64,000 nucleotides of DNA from Xanthomonas vasicola (GCF_000772705.2 NZ_JSBW02000002.1:62001-126000), one strand, 5' to 3'; numbered from the stretch's first letter, positions 16,871 through 26,560 are shown. Notes: generated by a model not told the origin, from the letters alone. Numbers and translations: made by a program.

Positions 16871-18523
16871 TCACTTGCGCGCTGCGTCGCTCTTGGCGCG
16901 GATTGCCTTGAACTCCGAGCCGTCCTGCCAGCTCGGCCACTGCCGGCCATTGGCCAGCGCTACGCCCACGTCATAAACCAGCGTTGTATCGTCGGCATGG
17001 CCGCTGGCATCCCATTGCGGGGTCCAACGGTCACACGGCTGGTGGTAGCAATCGGCGAAATATTTATCGCGCAATGCCTTGCCGGCAGGGACGCCGCCGT
17101 TGAGCATGTCCAAGCCGGGGCCTGCAGTGATTGCCGGCACGCCCATGCGCGCGAACGCAAAATGATCGGCGCGGTAGAAGAAGCCCGCTTCCAGATTCGG
17201 GTCCGTCAAATAGCTGCGGCCACGCGCCTTGCCAGCGGTTTCCAGATCGCCTTCCAGCGACACGCGGCCACGTCCCCATGAAGCAATGTCGCGGGTCGGG
17301 CCATCGGGGCTGAACATTTCCATGTTGAGCACGGCCACGGTCTTGTCCAACGGCGCCAGCGGATGCGCCGCGTAGTAATTGGCGCCAAGCAGACCCTTTT
17401 CTTCGGCCGTCAACGCGATGAAGTACAGCGTGCGCTGCGGCTTGGGACCAGCCGCAAACACGCGCGCCAGCTCCAGCACGCTGGCCACGCCGGTGGCGTT
17501 GTCCACTGCACCTCGCCGAATCGTGTCGCCGCTGGCATCGGCCTTGCCGATACCGAACGCATCCCAGTGCGCGGAAAAGATCACCGTCTCATCCGGATGC
17601 TGGCTGCCGGTAACTTTAGCCACCACGTTGTGCGTGACCACACGCTCGCGCTTGAGCTTGAAATCCACTGACAACGTCGCATCACCCAGTGCCACCGGCG
17701 CGAAATCGCGCTGCTGCGCACGTACTTTGGCTTGTTCGAAATCCAGGCCCGCCTGCTGGAACAACGACACCGCCAGCGCACGCTGCATCCAGCCACGCAC
17801 CGGCACATGCTGCGCCCTGGCATCGGCATCGCTGCGTTCGATGTCGAACAGTGGCGACATGCCCGAGCTCTGCACCGTGACCCAGCCATACGCCGCTGGC
17901 GCAGTCTCGTGCACGATCAACACACCGGCCGCGCCGCGCCGCGCCGCCTCTTCGTACTTGTAGGTCCAACGCCCGTAATAGGTCACGGCCTTGCCGTCGA
18001 ATGCGCCCGGCTGCGGCGATTCGAAATCGGCATCGTTGATCAGCACCACGGCGATCTTGCCGCGCAGGTCCACGCCCTTGTAATCGTCCCACTGCCGCTC
18101 GGGCGCGCTGATGCCGTACCCGACGAACACCAGCGGCGCATTCTTCAGCGCGACCGCCTTCTGCGGGCGTAGGCTCTGCAAGGTCACATCGCTGCCATTG
18201 ACCAGCGTCTGCGTCTTACCACCGACATGCAGGCTCGCGCACACCGGCCCATCCACCTGCGCGCGCACCAGCGGCACTGTCTGCGTCCAGCCGCCCTGCT
18301 CGCCACCTGGCTCCAGGCCGGCCGCCTTGAACTGTTCCACCAGGTAATCGACCGTGCGCTGCTCACCAGCACTGGCCGGCGCGCGCCCCTCGAATTCGTC
18401 CGAGGCCAGCAGACGCACATGCCGCGACAACGCCTCGCCATCGATGCCGCCGCCCGGCAGATCGTTGGCGGCCTGCGCCACACCTCCCACAAACAGGCAG
18501 GCGGACAACAGCAGGATGCGCAT
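16871..18523 (-). CDS. M28 family zinc metallopeptidase, secreted
   Basis: 550 residues from ATG 18523, which begins a signal peptide (MRILLLSACLFVGGVAQAA). A PA-type insertion domain lies about residues 130-270. The M28 catalytic part has the zinc ligands in SAHWDAFG, the following Asp in DNATGVASVLELAR, and the catalytic glutamate pair in ALTAEEKGLLG. Members are aminopeptidases or glutamate carboxypeptidase-like enzymes in the periplasm. It appears monocistronic. Confidence 0.88.
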   Translation of the reverse strand: MRILLLSACLFVGGVAQAANDLPGGGIDGEALSRHVRLLASDEFEGRAPASAGEQRTVDYLVEQFKAAGLEPGGEQGGWTQTVPLVRAQVDGPVCASLHVGGKTQTLVNGSDVTLQSLRPQKAVALKNAPLVFVGYGISAPERQWDDYKGVDLRGKIAVVLINDADFESPQPGAFDGKAVTYYGRWTYKYEEAARRGAAGVLIVHETAPAAYGWVTVQSSGMSPLFDIERSDADARAQHVPVRGWMQRALAVSLFQQAGLDFEQAKVRAQQRDFAPVALGDATLSVDFKLKRERVVTHNVVAKVTGSQHPDETVIFSAHWDAFGIGKADASGDTIRRGAVDNATGVASVLELARVFAAGPKPQRTLYFIALTAEEKGLLGANYYAAHPLAPLDKTVAVLNMEMFSPDGPTRDIASWGRGRVSLEGDLETAGKARGRSYLTDPNLEAGFFYRADHFAFARMGVPAITAGPGLDMLNGGVPAGKALRDKYFADCYHQPCDRWTPQWDASGHADDTTLVYDVGVALANGRQWPSWQDGSEFKAIRAKSDAARK

Positions 18524-18963
18524 CGGATTCACGGTGAGGCCTTGCAACAAGTAGATGACACATAGTTTACAAGCGCGTAGCCAACGCAGGAGCGCTATGA
18601 CGCGAGAATGCAGTCGATCGCAGGGAGGGCGTGCATGGTTGAGGGGCCACAGGGGGGCGGAGAGCGACCTTCGAAACGCACGACGTGCATGTTTGCAATC
18701 GTGTCACCACGGACATTGTTGTTGCAGCTGCGTGCCCCATGCGCCTTCCAATTCAAGCCAGGCAACCGCACAGCTTTGAAGAAGATCATCGACGCACTGC
18801 CTGGTGCGGTGTCCTCGCCGCTTGCGGGACCGTTGGCCTACAAGGACGTACTTGCGGCGTGTCCCGCGAGCGGCGATGGCACCGCGCACTCGGCTGACCG
18901 GCTTTGAACAACGTGACAATTCGCTACAGCGTTCAAGAAGAGCTATCAGCCGATCCACGAGCG
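18524..18963. other. Gap between M28 peptidase and MBL-fold genes
   Basis: 440 bases with no supported gene. It should hold the peptidase promoter at its left end and the 3' end signals of the MBL-fold gene at its right. No hairpin with a T-tract was found by eye. Confidence 0.4.
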
Positions 18964-19908
18964 CTAACGCGTACGCACCGCACGATCCAACCAACAGCCC
19001 AGCCCTTGCGCATTGAGCTCGATATCCGTTGCCAGCAACCGCTCCACAGCGGCATCGTCCAACCGGCATCCATGTTGGCGTGCGCGTTCCAAATACAATT
19101 CGGTCAACGCCGCCACCATGCAGCGATGCCGGTCCGGACGTTGCGCGCAGCCCAGCGCAATCTCGGTCATCGCATGAATCTGTTCGCCCAGCGCCTGCGC
19201 CAACGGTACCGGCGATGCGACACGGCCGTAATGGGTGAGATACATCGCCTCCGGTGCGGCGTCCATCAGGCGCGTAATCGACTGCAGCATCGCCTCGGGC
19301 TCGAATTGCACCGGCGAAGAGGTCGGCAGGATGAAGGCACCTCGCGCACTGTCCAGTTGCCGATACGACAGACCGAAAGTATCTCCGGTAAACCAGCTGC
19401 GGCTGCGCGCATCCCACACGCACAGATGATGGCGTGCATGCCCTGGGGTATCAATGGTGCGCAGCGCGCGCTCACCCAACATCACGGTGTGACCATCGGC
19501 CGCCTCGACCACACGCTCGGCCGGCACCGGCTCGATGACGCCGTAACTGCGCGCCATTTCCGCCTCGCCATACACTGCGGCGGCACCGGCAATCAGCCGC
19601 GTGGGGTCAATCAGATGCGGCGCACCGCGCGGATGCGCGAGCACCTGCGCATTGGGCAGGTGCTGCAACAAGGCTCCTGCACCGCCGGCATGATCCAGAT
19701 GCACATGGGTCAGGATCAACCACTCTATCTGTGCAGGCACCAGCCCCGCCGCCTGCACTGCGGCCAACATCTGCGGCACCGACAGCGAAGTGCCGCAGTC
19801 GATCAAGGCACCCCGTCGCGCTTCGACAATCAAATACGCTGCATCGAATTGCACGCCACCAAAGCCGGTGTCGATGGTGTGGATGTTAAACTCGGCTGTC
19901 GCTGTCAT
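18964..19908 (-). CDS. MBL-fold metallo-hydrolase
   Basis: 314 residues from ATG 19908. It holds the metallo-beta-lactamase-fold metal site THVHLDHAGG, a second-metal histidine in DTPGHARHH, and the aspartate in WFTGDTFGL; a histidine in YLTHYG completes the set. The C-terminal third is helical. Such proteins hydrolyse thioesters, lactones or phosphodiesters, and the sequence alone does not tell which. Located just downstream of trpS on the same strand. Confidence 0.85.
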   Translation of the reverse strand: MTATAEFNIHTIDTGFGGVQFDAAYLIVEARRGALIDCGTSLSVPQMLAAVQAAGLVPAQIEWLILTHVHLDHAGGAGALLQHLPNAQVLAHPRGAPHLIDPTRLIAGAAAVYGEAEMARSYGVIEPVPAERVVEAADGHTVMLGERALRTIDTPGHARHHLCVWDARSRSWFTGDTFGLSYRQLDSARGAFILPTSSPVQFEPEAMLQSITRLMDAAPEAMYLTHYGRVASPVPLAQALGEQIHAMTEIALGCAQRPDRHRCMVAALTELYLERARQHGCRLDDAAVERLLATDIELNAQGLGCWLDRAVRTR

Positions 19909-20037
19909 TGGCACCCCGCGGCGGCTGTATAGACTGCAGTGTAGGCCCAAGCTTGGCGCCGCTGTCGTGCACCTCGCCACAGGCACAACAGAACGCAGCT
20001 GGCCATGGCAACGGCTACGCCTGCAGCGTCGTGTTGA

Positions 20038-21327
20038 TCATGCGTCGCGCAATGCGTGCATCGCGGCAAGAATCACGTCCGCATCCACGTGCGCATGCAC
20101 GCCCGGCAGTTGCACATCGCTCGCCTGCGCGGCCTGTTTCAACCGCGCGATCAATTGCCCAGCATCGCGTGGCGAGGCGAAGCCATCGCTCTGCAACAGC
20201 AGTGCACCCGCGCCATCGTTCAACTTGAAGTAGAACTGGCCATCGCTTTCACGATATTGCTTGAACACCGGCAGCGCGATCTTTTCGCCGACCTCGCTCA
20301 CTGCTGCACCGGCCTGACTGGACAGATCGCGCAGGCCCACTGCATCGCGCAGCTCGGCCAGCAGCGGGGTGGCATAGCGCGCGCGCAGACGTGCACCGCC
20401 GGCGCGCAGAATCGCTTCGATCTTGGCCGGCTCTGCCATCAACGCTTGGTAACGTGTGCGCAGCGGTGCAATGTCCTGATCGATCCGTTCGAACAACTGC
20501 TGCTTGGCATCGCCCCAGCTAATACCGTCGGCAAATGCCTGCGCAAATGCCGCAGACTCCTGCGGCGAGGCGAACGCCTGATACAGCTGAAACAACGCCG
20601 ATCCCTGCGTGTCTTTCGCCTCGCCCGGCGCACGTGAATCGGTGAGGATGGAAAACACCAGCTTGCGCAACTCCTCGCGCGGTGCAAACAGCGGAATCGT
20701 ATTGCTGTAGCTCTTGCTCATCTTGCGGCCGTCCAGGCCCGGCAAGGTGGAGACCTGCTCATCGATCACGCCTTCGGGCAAGGTAAAAAACTCGCGCCCG
20801 TACACATGATTGAAGCGCTGCGCAAAATCGCGGGCCATTTCGATGTGCTGAATTTGGTCGCGTCCCACCGGCACCTTCTGCGCATTGAAGATCAAGATGT
20901 CGGCCGCCATCAGCACCGGGTACATGAACAAGCCTGCGGTCACACCGGCATCCTCGTCCTCACCGTCGGCGCGGTTCTTGTCCACCGCGGCCTTGTAGGC
21001 GTGTGCGCGATTGAGGATGCCCTTGCCGGCCACGCAGGTCAGCAGCCACATCAACTCGGTCGTCTCGGGCACGTCGGATTGCCGGTAAAACCACACCTTG
21101 TCCGGGTCCAGGCCGCAGGCCAGCCAGGTGGCGGCGATTTCCAGCGTCGAACGCTGCGTGCGCGCCGGGTCCTGTGCCTTGATCAGACTGTGCAGATCGG
21201 CCAGGAAATAGAAGCTCTCGGTATCGGCGTCCGCGCTGGCCTGGATAGCCGGGCGGATCGCACCGACGTAATTGCCCAGATGCGGGGTGCCGGAGGTGGT
21301 GATGCCGGTAAGGACACGAGTGGTCAT
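20038..21327 (-). CDS. trpS: Tryptophanyl-tRNA synthetase
   Basis: 429 residues, class I synthetase. The HIGH-type signature appears as TPHLGNYVGAIRP and the KMSKS loop as GRKMSKSYSNTIP. It is longer than the approximately 335-residue E. coli enzyme, because of a C-terminal extension of about 90 residues (after residue ~330) that is typical of the longer bacterial type. It charges tRNA-Trp in the cytoplasm. Start ATG 21327. Confidence 0.95.
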   Translation of the reverse strand: MTTRVLTGITTSGTPHLGNYVGAIRPAIQASADADTESFYFLADLHSLIKAQDPARTQRSTLEIAATWLACGLDPDKVWFYRQSDVPETTELMWLLTCVAGKGILNRAHAYKAAVDKNRADGEDEDAGVTAGLFMYPVLMAADILIFNAQKVPVGRDQIQHIEMARDFAQRFNHVYGREFFTLPEGVIDEQVSTLPGLDGRKMSKSYSNTIPLFAPREELRKLVFSILTDSRAPGEAKDTQGSALFQLYQAFASPQESAAFAQAFADGISWGDAKQQLFERIDQDIAPLRTRYQALMAEPAKIEAILRAGGARLRARYATPLLAELRDAVGLRDLSSQAGAAVSEVGEKIALPVFKQYRESDGQFYFKLNDGAGALLLQSDGFASPRDAGQLIARLKQAAQASDVQLPGVHAHVDADVILAAMHALRDA

Positions 21328-21495
21328 CTGCGTAATGCCAGGGAATCAGCCCTCAAGTTTAGCGGTTCCGCACGCCCGCCATCGCCGCCGCCCCCGGGTC
21401 GAAGGCCAGCTTGCGACGCATAAACGCAGAACGGGCCGCACTGGGCGGCCCGTCGTCTGCAATCTGCTCGCCTCTCTCGGCAGCAGGATGGCGCA

Positions 21496-21708
21496 TTATC
21501 GGGTCTCGTCGCGCAACGACTTTTCGAACGCGCGCACTTCGGTCTGGGCGCGATCGCGATCCCAGCCATACCGCTCCTGCAGCTTGCCTTGCAGATATTC
21601 GGCATTGCCTTCGGCAACCTTGAAATCGTCGTCGGTGAGGTCGCCCCACTTTGCCTGGGCCTTGCCCTTCAACTGGGTCCACTTGCCGGAAATGATGTCA
21701 GTGTTCAT
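21496..21708 (-). CDS. CsbD-family small stress protein
   Basis: 70 residues from ATG 21708: [18 protein letters not shown]... with the CsbD pattern KWGDLTDDD and KLQERYGW. CsbD-like proteins are abundant, stress-induced and of unknown biochemical role. An upstream extension of the frame to 21840 has no support. Confidence 0.88.
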   Translation of the reverse strand: MNTDIISGKWTQLKGKAQAKWGDLTDDDFKVAEGNAEYLQGKLQERYGWDRDRAQTEVRAFEKSLRDETR

Positions 21709-21890
21709 GCGATGACTCCGCTGATGCGGCCTCAATTGACCGTGGCGCCAGATTGACAACGGCGATGTTTGCGACTGATCAACAGGCGTCAAACGATCGA
21801 TCACGGTACTGAATCGTTGCCGCCTAACATCGGTCTGCATTGCGTCACGCGCGGTATTCGGAGGCCACTTTTAATGTGCGATCGCGCACA

Positions 21891-21918
21891 AAAAAACGGG
21901 CCCTGCGGCCCGTTTTTT
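21891..21918. terminator. Strong bidirectional intrinsic terminator
   Basis: A perfect 12-bp stem (AAAAAACGGGCC at 21891-21902 and GGCCCGTTTTTT at 21907-21918) with a CTGC loop. It gives a GC-rich hairpin followed by a T-run in both directions. It ends the entericidin transcript on the minus strand. Confidence 0.9.
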
Positions 21919-21937
21919 GTTTACATGCGGCGTCAGA

Positions 21938-22072
21938 TTACTTACGCGCTGCGTCTTCCACCTTCTCGCCGGCGCCCTTCACGTCCTTGCCGGCACCTGC
22001 GACGGTGTTGCAGCCCGACAGCATACCGACCGACAACATCGAAAGCACCAGCAGCACAATTGCACGCTTCAT
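21938..22072 (-). CDS. Entericidin-like micro-lipoprotein (first copy)
   Basis: 44 residues, MKRAIVLLVLSMLSVGMLSGC followed by NTVAGAGKDVKGAGEKVEDAARK. The signal peptide has lipobox LSGC, and the mature peptide of about 24 residues has the NTxxGxGxD core of the entericidin EcnA/EcnB family. These small lipoproteins act as toxin and antidote in enterobacteria or as cell-envelope peptides elsewhere. A terminator follows 20 bases downstream. A paralogue lies upstream (22147-22299). Confidence 0.9.
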   Translation of the reverse strand: MKRAIVLLVLSMLSVGMLSGCNTVAGAGKDVKGAGEKVEDAARK

Positions 22073-22146
22073 AACAAACTCCTCATAGATAAAGCGGCGC
22101 GTCGCCGCAGATCGAACAATTCAACAGGCCACGCAGTGGTGACAGA

Positions 22147-22299
22147 TCAGCACTTACCGTCGCTGCATTTTTCGGCCGTTTTCTCGACCTTCCCACCTGC
22201 ACCCTGCATGTCCTTACCAGCGCCAGCCACGGTGTTGCAGCCCGTCATCACGCCGGCCGAAAACAGGCCCAGCACCATCAGTGTCAGCAGTCGCTTCAT
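22147..22299 (-). CDS. Entericidin-like micro-lipoprotein (second copy)
   Basis: 50 residues. The signal peptide MKRLLTLMVLGLFSAGVMTG precedes lipobox cysteine 21, and the mature part shares NTVAGAGKD with its neighbour, then ends in KCSDGKC. The extra C-terminal cysteines are absent from the first copy. The two genes are in tandem with 74 bases between them and could be a co-transcribed toxin/antidote pair; which is which cannot be read from the sequence. Confidence 0.88.
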   Translation of the reverse strand: MKRLLTLMVLGLFSAGVMTGCNTVAGAGKDMQGAGGKVEKTAEKCSDGKC

Positions 22300-22406
22300 C
22301 GCTCGTCCTCGTTGTGTATTGGTGCCAGCGCACCTCGCTTGGCGTCAAATCTGACTGCGCGGCCGTGGATTTGATGTGAACGCGGCGCGCCGCGTTCAGC
22401 ACTGGA

Positions 22407-23330
22407 TCAATCCCGCATCAGCGTCGACTTGCCGAACAGGCTTTCGACCAGATCCACCGCCAATTCGGCGGTCGCGTTGCGGTTGTCCAGCACCGGGTTG
22501 AGTTCGACGATATCCAGTGACCCCATGCGCCCGGTGTCGGCGATCATCTCCATCACCAGCTGCGCCTCGCGGTAGTTGGGGCCACCGGGCACGGTGGTGC
22601 CCACGCCCGGCGCGATGCTGGGGTCGAGGAAGTCCACATCGAAGCTCACGTGCAGGTGCGTGTCGGCGCTCATGTCCTGCAGCGCGGCCTCCATGGTGCG
22701 CTTCATGCCGGCTTCGTCAATGTAGCGCATGTCGTACACATCGATGCGGTGCTGCTTGATCAGCCGCTTCTCCTCCGGATCCACCGAGCGGATGCCGATC
22801 TGCCGCACCTGCTCGGGCAACAACGCCGGCGCACTGCCGCCCAGATGGGTCAGCGCCTCCGGGCCCAGCCCGCACAGGCAGGCCACCGGCATGCCATGCA
22901 CATTGCCTGACGGCGTCACCTCGCTAGTGTTGAAATCCGAGTGCGCATCCAGCCATAGCACCCGCAACGGCCGACCCTGCTCGCGGCAGTACTTGGCCAC
23001 CGCCGTGATCGAGCCGATGCCCAGGCAATGGTCGCCACCGAGCATGATCGGCATGCGTCCGGCACGCAGTTCGGCGTAGCTGGCATCCATCAGCGCCTGG
23101 TTCCAGGCCACCACTTCGTCCAGATGCCGGTAGCCGGCTCGCGGTGCCTGCCAGGGATTGCGCGGGCCATCCAGATTGCCCAGGTCGCGCACCTCCACGC
23201 CGCGGCCGACCAGCGCCTCCTGCAGGCCGGCGATGCGTAGCGCCTCCGGTCCCATACGCGCGCCACGGTGGCCCGCTCCGATGTCGGTGGGAACGCCGAT
23301 CAAGGAAACCGGCACGTACTGCGTTGCCAT
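22407..23330 (-). CDS. rocF: Arginase
   Basis: 307 residues. Manganese ligands are present in MLGGDHCLGIG, WLDAHSDFNT and VSFDVDFLDPS, and the family signature SGNVHGMPVA is intact. Arginase cleaves L-arginine to ornithine and urea. It is a single gene with no urease or arginine-transport gene next to it, so it probably serves arginine use as nitrogen source or polyamine supply. Confidence 0.93.
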   Translation of the reverse strand: MATQYVPVSLIGVPTDIGAGHRGARMGPEALRIAGLQEALVGRGVEVRDLGNLDGPRNPWQAPRAGYRHLDEVVAWNQALMDASYAELRAGRMPIMLGGDHCLGIGSITAVAKYCREQGRPLRVLWLDAHSDFNTSEVTPSGNVHGMPVACLCGLGPEALTHLGGSAPALLPEQVRQIGIRSVDPEEKRLIKQHRIDVYDMRYIDEAGMKRTMEAALQDMSADTHLHVSFDVDFLDPSIAPGVGTTVPGGPNYREAQLVMEMIADTGRMGSLDIVELNPVLDNRNATAELAVDLVESLFGKSTLMRD

Positions 23331-23652
23331 GCATTGCTCCAGCGTCGATAAAGCCGCTCAGTCTAGTGGCCCGTCAGCACCGTGACGCGCGGCAGCGCAG
23401 CACGGTATGGGCCATGTCCTGAACAGTGCGACCAAGCGCGAGGTTTAGATCTGTCTCTTCGCGCCGCTACCGTGACGTGCCACGACAGTTTGTGGCGCGC
23501 CGGACTTTGCCGATCCTGCCTGTGTGACCGCCCAGCTAAGCAACACGGGCGGGCAGCACAGCCTGCTCGGATCCGGGTGGTATGGTGCGCGCCGGCTAGC
23601 ACAGCACGCCACGCATGCACGCGTTCAGGCCATCAAGCAATAGGGGGATTTC
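23331..23652. other. Divergent gap between arginase and the roadblock/GTPase operon
   Basis: 322 bases without a supported gene. It should hold promoters of both transcripts. No clear regulator site was identified by eye. Confidence 0.4.
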
Positions 23653-24105
23653 ATGCCGAATAACGCTGTTAACCAGGTCGTCAAGGCTGCCGTGGGCGAT
23701 GTCCCGCGGGCGTTGCGTTTTTACGATCTGCAGCGTATCGGGCACGAGTTCGCGCAGACCATCGAGCGTGAGCCGGGCATCCGTCTGTTGATGCTTTCCA
23801 CCGCCGACGGGCGCGCCATTACCGAGCAATCCAGCCTGGATGTGGACGGTCGCCGGCTTGCCGCGATGGCCAATTCGTTCCTGACCCTGGGCGAGACCCT
23901 GGCGCGCGAATCCAGTCTGAAAGAGGCCGATTACGCCACCATCAGCACGCGTGCCGGGCAGCTGGTGTTGATCCGCATCCGCGCCGACAAACCGCTCACC
24001 CTCACCGCCGTGGGCGGTAGCGACATCAATGCCGCTGCGCTGCTATTCAACGCGCGCGATTGCGCCGGCCGCCTCGCCACCGTGTTGACGCCGCCGCAAG
24101 GCTGA
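23653..24105 (+). CDS. Roadblock/LC7-domain protein (MglB-like)
   Basis: 150 residues. The central region LLMLSTADGRAITEQSS with the following ETLARESSLKEADYATI and LVLIRIRADKPLTLTAVG fits the roadblock/LC7 fold of about 100 residues. In bacteria such proteins bind or regulate Ras-like GTPases such as MglA. It begins a four-gene cluster that ends in such a GTPase at 25540-26082. Confidence 0.75.
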   Translation: MPNNAVNQVVKAAVGDVPRALRFYDLQRIGHEFAQTIEREPGIRLLMLSTADGRAITEQSSLDVDGRRLAAMANSFLTLGETLARESSLKEADYATISTRAGQLVLIRIRADKPLTLTAVGGSDINAAALLFNARDCAGRLATVLTPPQG

Positions 24106-24168
24106 GCGCTTGGCATCGTTTGTGCATGCCGCAAGGTACTCATTACTCACCGTTTGTAAGGACAACTC

Positions 24169-24528
24169 GTGTCAAAACTCAATCTGGAACACCTGCATTC
24201 GCTGGCCGGCTTCGTCGGTGCGGCGCTGGTCGATAGCGACAGCGGTATGGCATTGGGCATGACCGGCGGTGCCGAGCTCAACCTGGAATTGGCAGCGGCC
24301 GGCAATACCGAAGTGCTGCGTGCAAAGCGCCGCATCGCCGAACAACTCGGGTTGAACGACACCATCGAAGACATCCTGATCACGCTGGCGCGCCAGTACC
24401 ACCTGCTGCGCCCGCTGGAAAGCAACGGCGCGCTGTTCCTGTACGTGGTGCTGGACCGTGCCAAGGCCAATCTGGCCATGGCCCGTCACGAGCTCAAGGC
24501 ATTCGAAAAGACCCTCGATTTCGGTTGA
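24169..24528 (+). CDS. Second roadblock-like protein
   Basis: 119 residues, 63 bases downstream of the first. The pattern GFVGAALVDSDSGMALGM ... ALFLYVVLDRAKANLAMARHEL follows the roadblock fold. Pairing of two roadblock proteins with one GTPase resembles the layout of MglB/MglA systems and of the Streptomyces conservons. Confidence 0.7.
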   Translation: MSKLNLEHLHSLAGFVGAALVDSDSGMALGMTGGAELNLELAAAGNTEVLRAKRRIAEQLGLNDTIEDILITLARQYHLLRPLESNGALFLYVVLDRAKANLAMARHELKAFEKTLDFG

Positions 24529-24625
24529 TGCCAACAATGCGGTGCACGTGCATCGCCTGCTCCAGCCTGCCGGTGCATACCGGCAGGCGTCTTGCTCTTC
24601 CAATGCGCCGCCAAGGCGCCGGATC

Positions 24626-25543
24626 ATGACCACACCCATCAATGCCATGCGGGTCGCTACGGCCGGCCTGGACCTGCTGCACACCACACGCCTGAAACTG
24701 GCGTGCTCGCTGCTGCTCGCCGAACGCATCGACGTGCAGTTGGGCGAATGGCCGCAGTACGCAGCCGATGTCGTGGTGCTGGGCCTGGACAGCGCCGGTG
24801 GCTTGGCCGCCTGGCAGGCACTGCAGGGGCAACCGGTGCGTGTGCTGGTGGTGTCGCGCATGCCGGTTGCAGGTGCGTGGATCAAGCACGGCGCCACCGT
24901 GCGCGAACTCAACGAACAGGTGCGCATGCTGTTGTCCTCGCCACACGCCACCCCGGTGGCGGAGCCGGCGTTGTTGCTGCGGCATTGCCGCGGCGAATTC
25001 GGCTCCGGCGTGGTGACCCTGCAGCATGCGCAGTTGCAGGTGCGAGTGGACCCGATCCATGGCTGCGTGCAGTTACCGGCTGGCGTGGCGCTGGCCGAGG
25101 TGATCGCTGCGCTCGACCGCTCGGGCTGGCACGCCGTGCCCGACCTTGCTGGCACCGCGTTACCGCAACGTCTTTCATTCGAAGCGCTGTTTTTCGCCCT
25201 GCCCGAGCATCTGCGCACGGCGCTGCCGGCCGTGGAACCCAGCCGTGCGCTGCAACTGCGCCAGTGGCCGGAGTTGAGCGCAGAGACCAGTTCGCCAGCT
25301 CAATTGCTCGCCATCGCCCACCTGCATGCGCGCCCATGGCGCCCGCAGGCGCTGGCCAATGCTTGCAAGCTGCCGCTGCAAACGGTGGAATGCCTGTTCG
25401 CCGCTGCACTCGCCAGCGGCCTTGCCCAGACTGCGGAGATTCCCGTGCCTGCAACGCAGCGTCGTCCAGACAGCGGCAACACGCGGTTCTTTTCCTGGGT
25501 CGCACGTCGGTTCGGCCTTTCCCTCTTCCAGGCGCAGTCATGA
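24626..25543 (+). CDS. Uncharacterised protein of the roadblock/GTPase operon
   Basis: 305 residues from ATG 24626; the frame extends further upstream into the previous gene. It contains a receiver-like N-terminal half (VVVLGLDSAGGLAAWQAL, VRVLVVSRMPVAGAWIKHGATV) without a clear phosphoacceptor aspartate, and a C-terminal helical region. The fold resembles a degenerate response-regulator or a linker between sensors and the GTPase; I do not recognise a named family. Its stop overlaps the GTPase start by four bases (ATGA), so they are coupled. Confidence 0.7.
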   Translation: MTTPINAMRVATAGLDLLHTTRLKLACSLLLAERIDVQLGEWPQYAADVVVLGLDSAGGLAAWQALQGQPVRVLVVSRMPVAGAWIKHGATVRELNEQVRMLLSSPHATPVAEPALLLRHCRGEFGSGVVTLQHAQLQVRVDPIHGCVQLPAGVALAEVIAALDRSGWHAVPDLAGTALPQRLSFEALFFALPEHLRTALPAVEPSRALQLRQWPELSAETSSPAQLLAIAHLHARPWRPQALANACKLPLQTVECLFAAALASGLAQTAEIPVPATQRRPDSGNTRFFSWVARRFGLSLFQAQS

Positions 25544-26082
25544 GTCTTCCAGCCAACAAGCTGGTGTTCGTCGGCGGCATGGGCGCGGGCAAGACCACCG
25601 CAGTGCGCGCCATCTCCGATGTGGAGCCGGTCAGCACTGAAATGCCGCTCAGCCAGGACGCCTACGGCGACAAGACCTACACCACCGTCGCGCTGGACTA
25701 CAGCTCGATCGAGCTGGAAGACGGCGAGCTGCTGCACGTCTACGGCGTGCCCGGGCAGAAATACCTGGATTTCATGTGGCCGCTGGTGTGCGACGGCGCG
25801 CTCGGCGTGATCGTACTGACCAACGCACGCGACCCGCAGAGGCTCAATGCCACGCTGGAGTTGTTGCGCGAGTTTACGCAGATCGCACCCCACGCCAGCC
25901 TGGCGGTGGGCATCACCATGACCGATGAAGTCGAAGATTTCCTGGTGCCGCCATTTCGCGATGCCCTGGTGGCCGAAGGCTTCCGCATCCCGGTCATGCG
26001 CGTGGATGCGCGCTCGGCCACCCAGATCACCTTCCTGGTGAAGTCGCTGCTGTCCTATCGCTACACCTCGGCAACCAGCTGA
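25540..26082 (+). CDS. MglA-like small GTPase
   Basis: 180 residues. The P-loop is GGMGAGKTTAV; switch I has DKTYTTVALDYSS; the G3 position reads YGVPGQKYLDFMW (PGQ in place of DxxGQ, as in bacterial MglA-like GTPases); GITMTDE resembles the G4 region. Such GTPases switch between membrane poles and control motility machines such as type IV pili. The roadblock proteins upstream are its likely regulators. Target unknown here. Confidence 0.82.
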   Translation: MSLPANKLVFVGGMGAGKTTAVRAISDVEPVSTEMPLSQDAYGDKTYTTVALDYSSIELEDGELLHVYGVPGQKYLDFMWPLVCDGALGVIVLTNARDPQRLNATLELLREFTQIAPHASLAVGITMTDEVEDFLVPPFRDALVAEGFRIPVMRVDARSATQITFLVKSLLSYRYTSATS

Positions 26083-26560
26083 TCGCCAGCGCGCCTGGCG
26101 CGTGCATGTGCGGTCGACTTGGTGAGTGAAGACAAGGAATCTGGTCACGACGGTGCCTGAAAGGGCGTCACGCGGGGGATGCCGCCTCTAGGGTGGCGGC
26201 GACGCGTCCGTTTTCCTTGAAGCCAAAAACACGACTCAATCGCGATACGAATGTGCGGTGCGTCTGACTTATTCAGTATGGCGTGCGGTCAGAAGCCAAG
26301 ACATCGGGACATTCCCGACATCGCGCAGGACATACCGGCGATAAGTCATCGGCATATGCCGCATGGCGTGCCGGCCCTTGCGTGCCTGTGTTCGCCGCAT
26401 GCTGGTGATCAGCTTACGGCAGCGTTGGTGGCGCGTGCCTGCGTCTGTCACTGACTCTGTCGCTGCGTCTTCGTCATCGCGCGCATCCGCTGCGGCTGCA
26501 CGCTCGCCAACGCAATGCTGCCGGCTAGGGGCCATCGCCACGATCAGATAAAGTAGCGCG
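26083..26560. other. Gap between the GTPase operon and tmk
   Basis: 478 bases with no supported gene. A short CGCCAG/CTGGCG hairpin at 26084-26100 follows the GTPase stop directly but lacks a T-run. The region upstream of 26561 should carry the tmk promoter. Confidence 0.4.

Noticed and set aside
23331..23652. Search for a CRISPR array or direct repeats in long intergenic gaps
   Set aside because: No regularly spaced repeats were seen in this or other gaps of the window.
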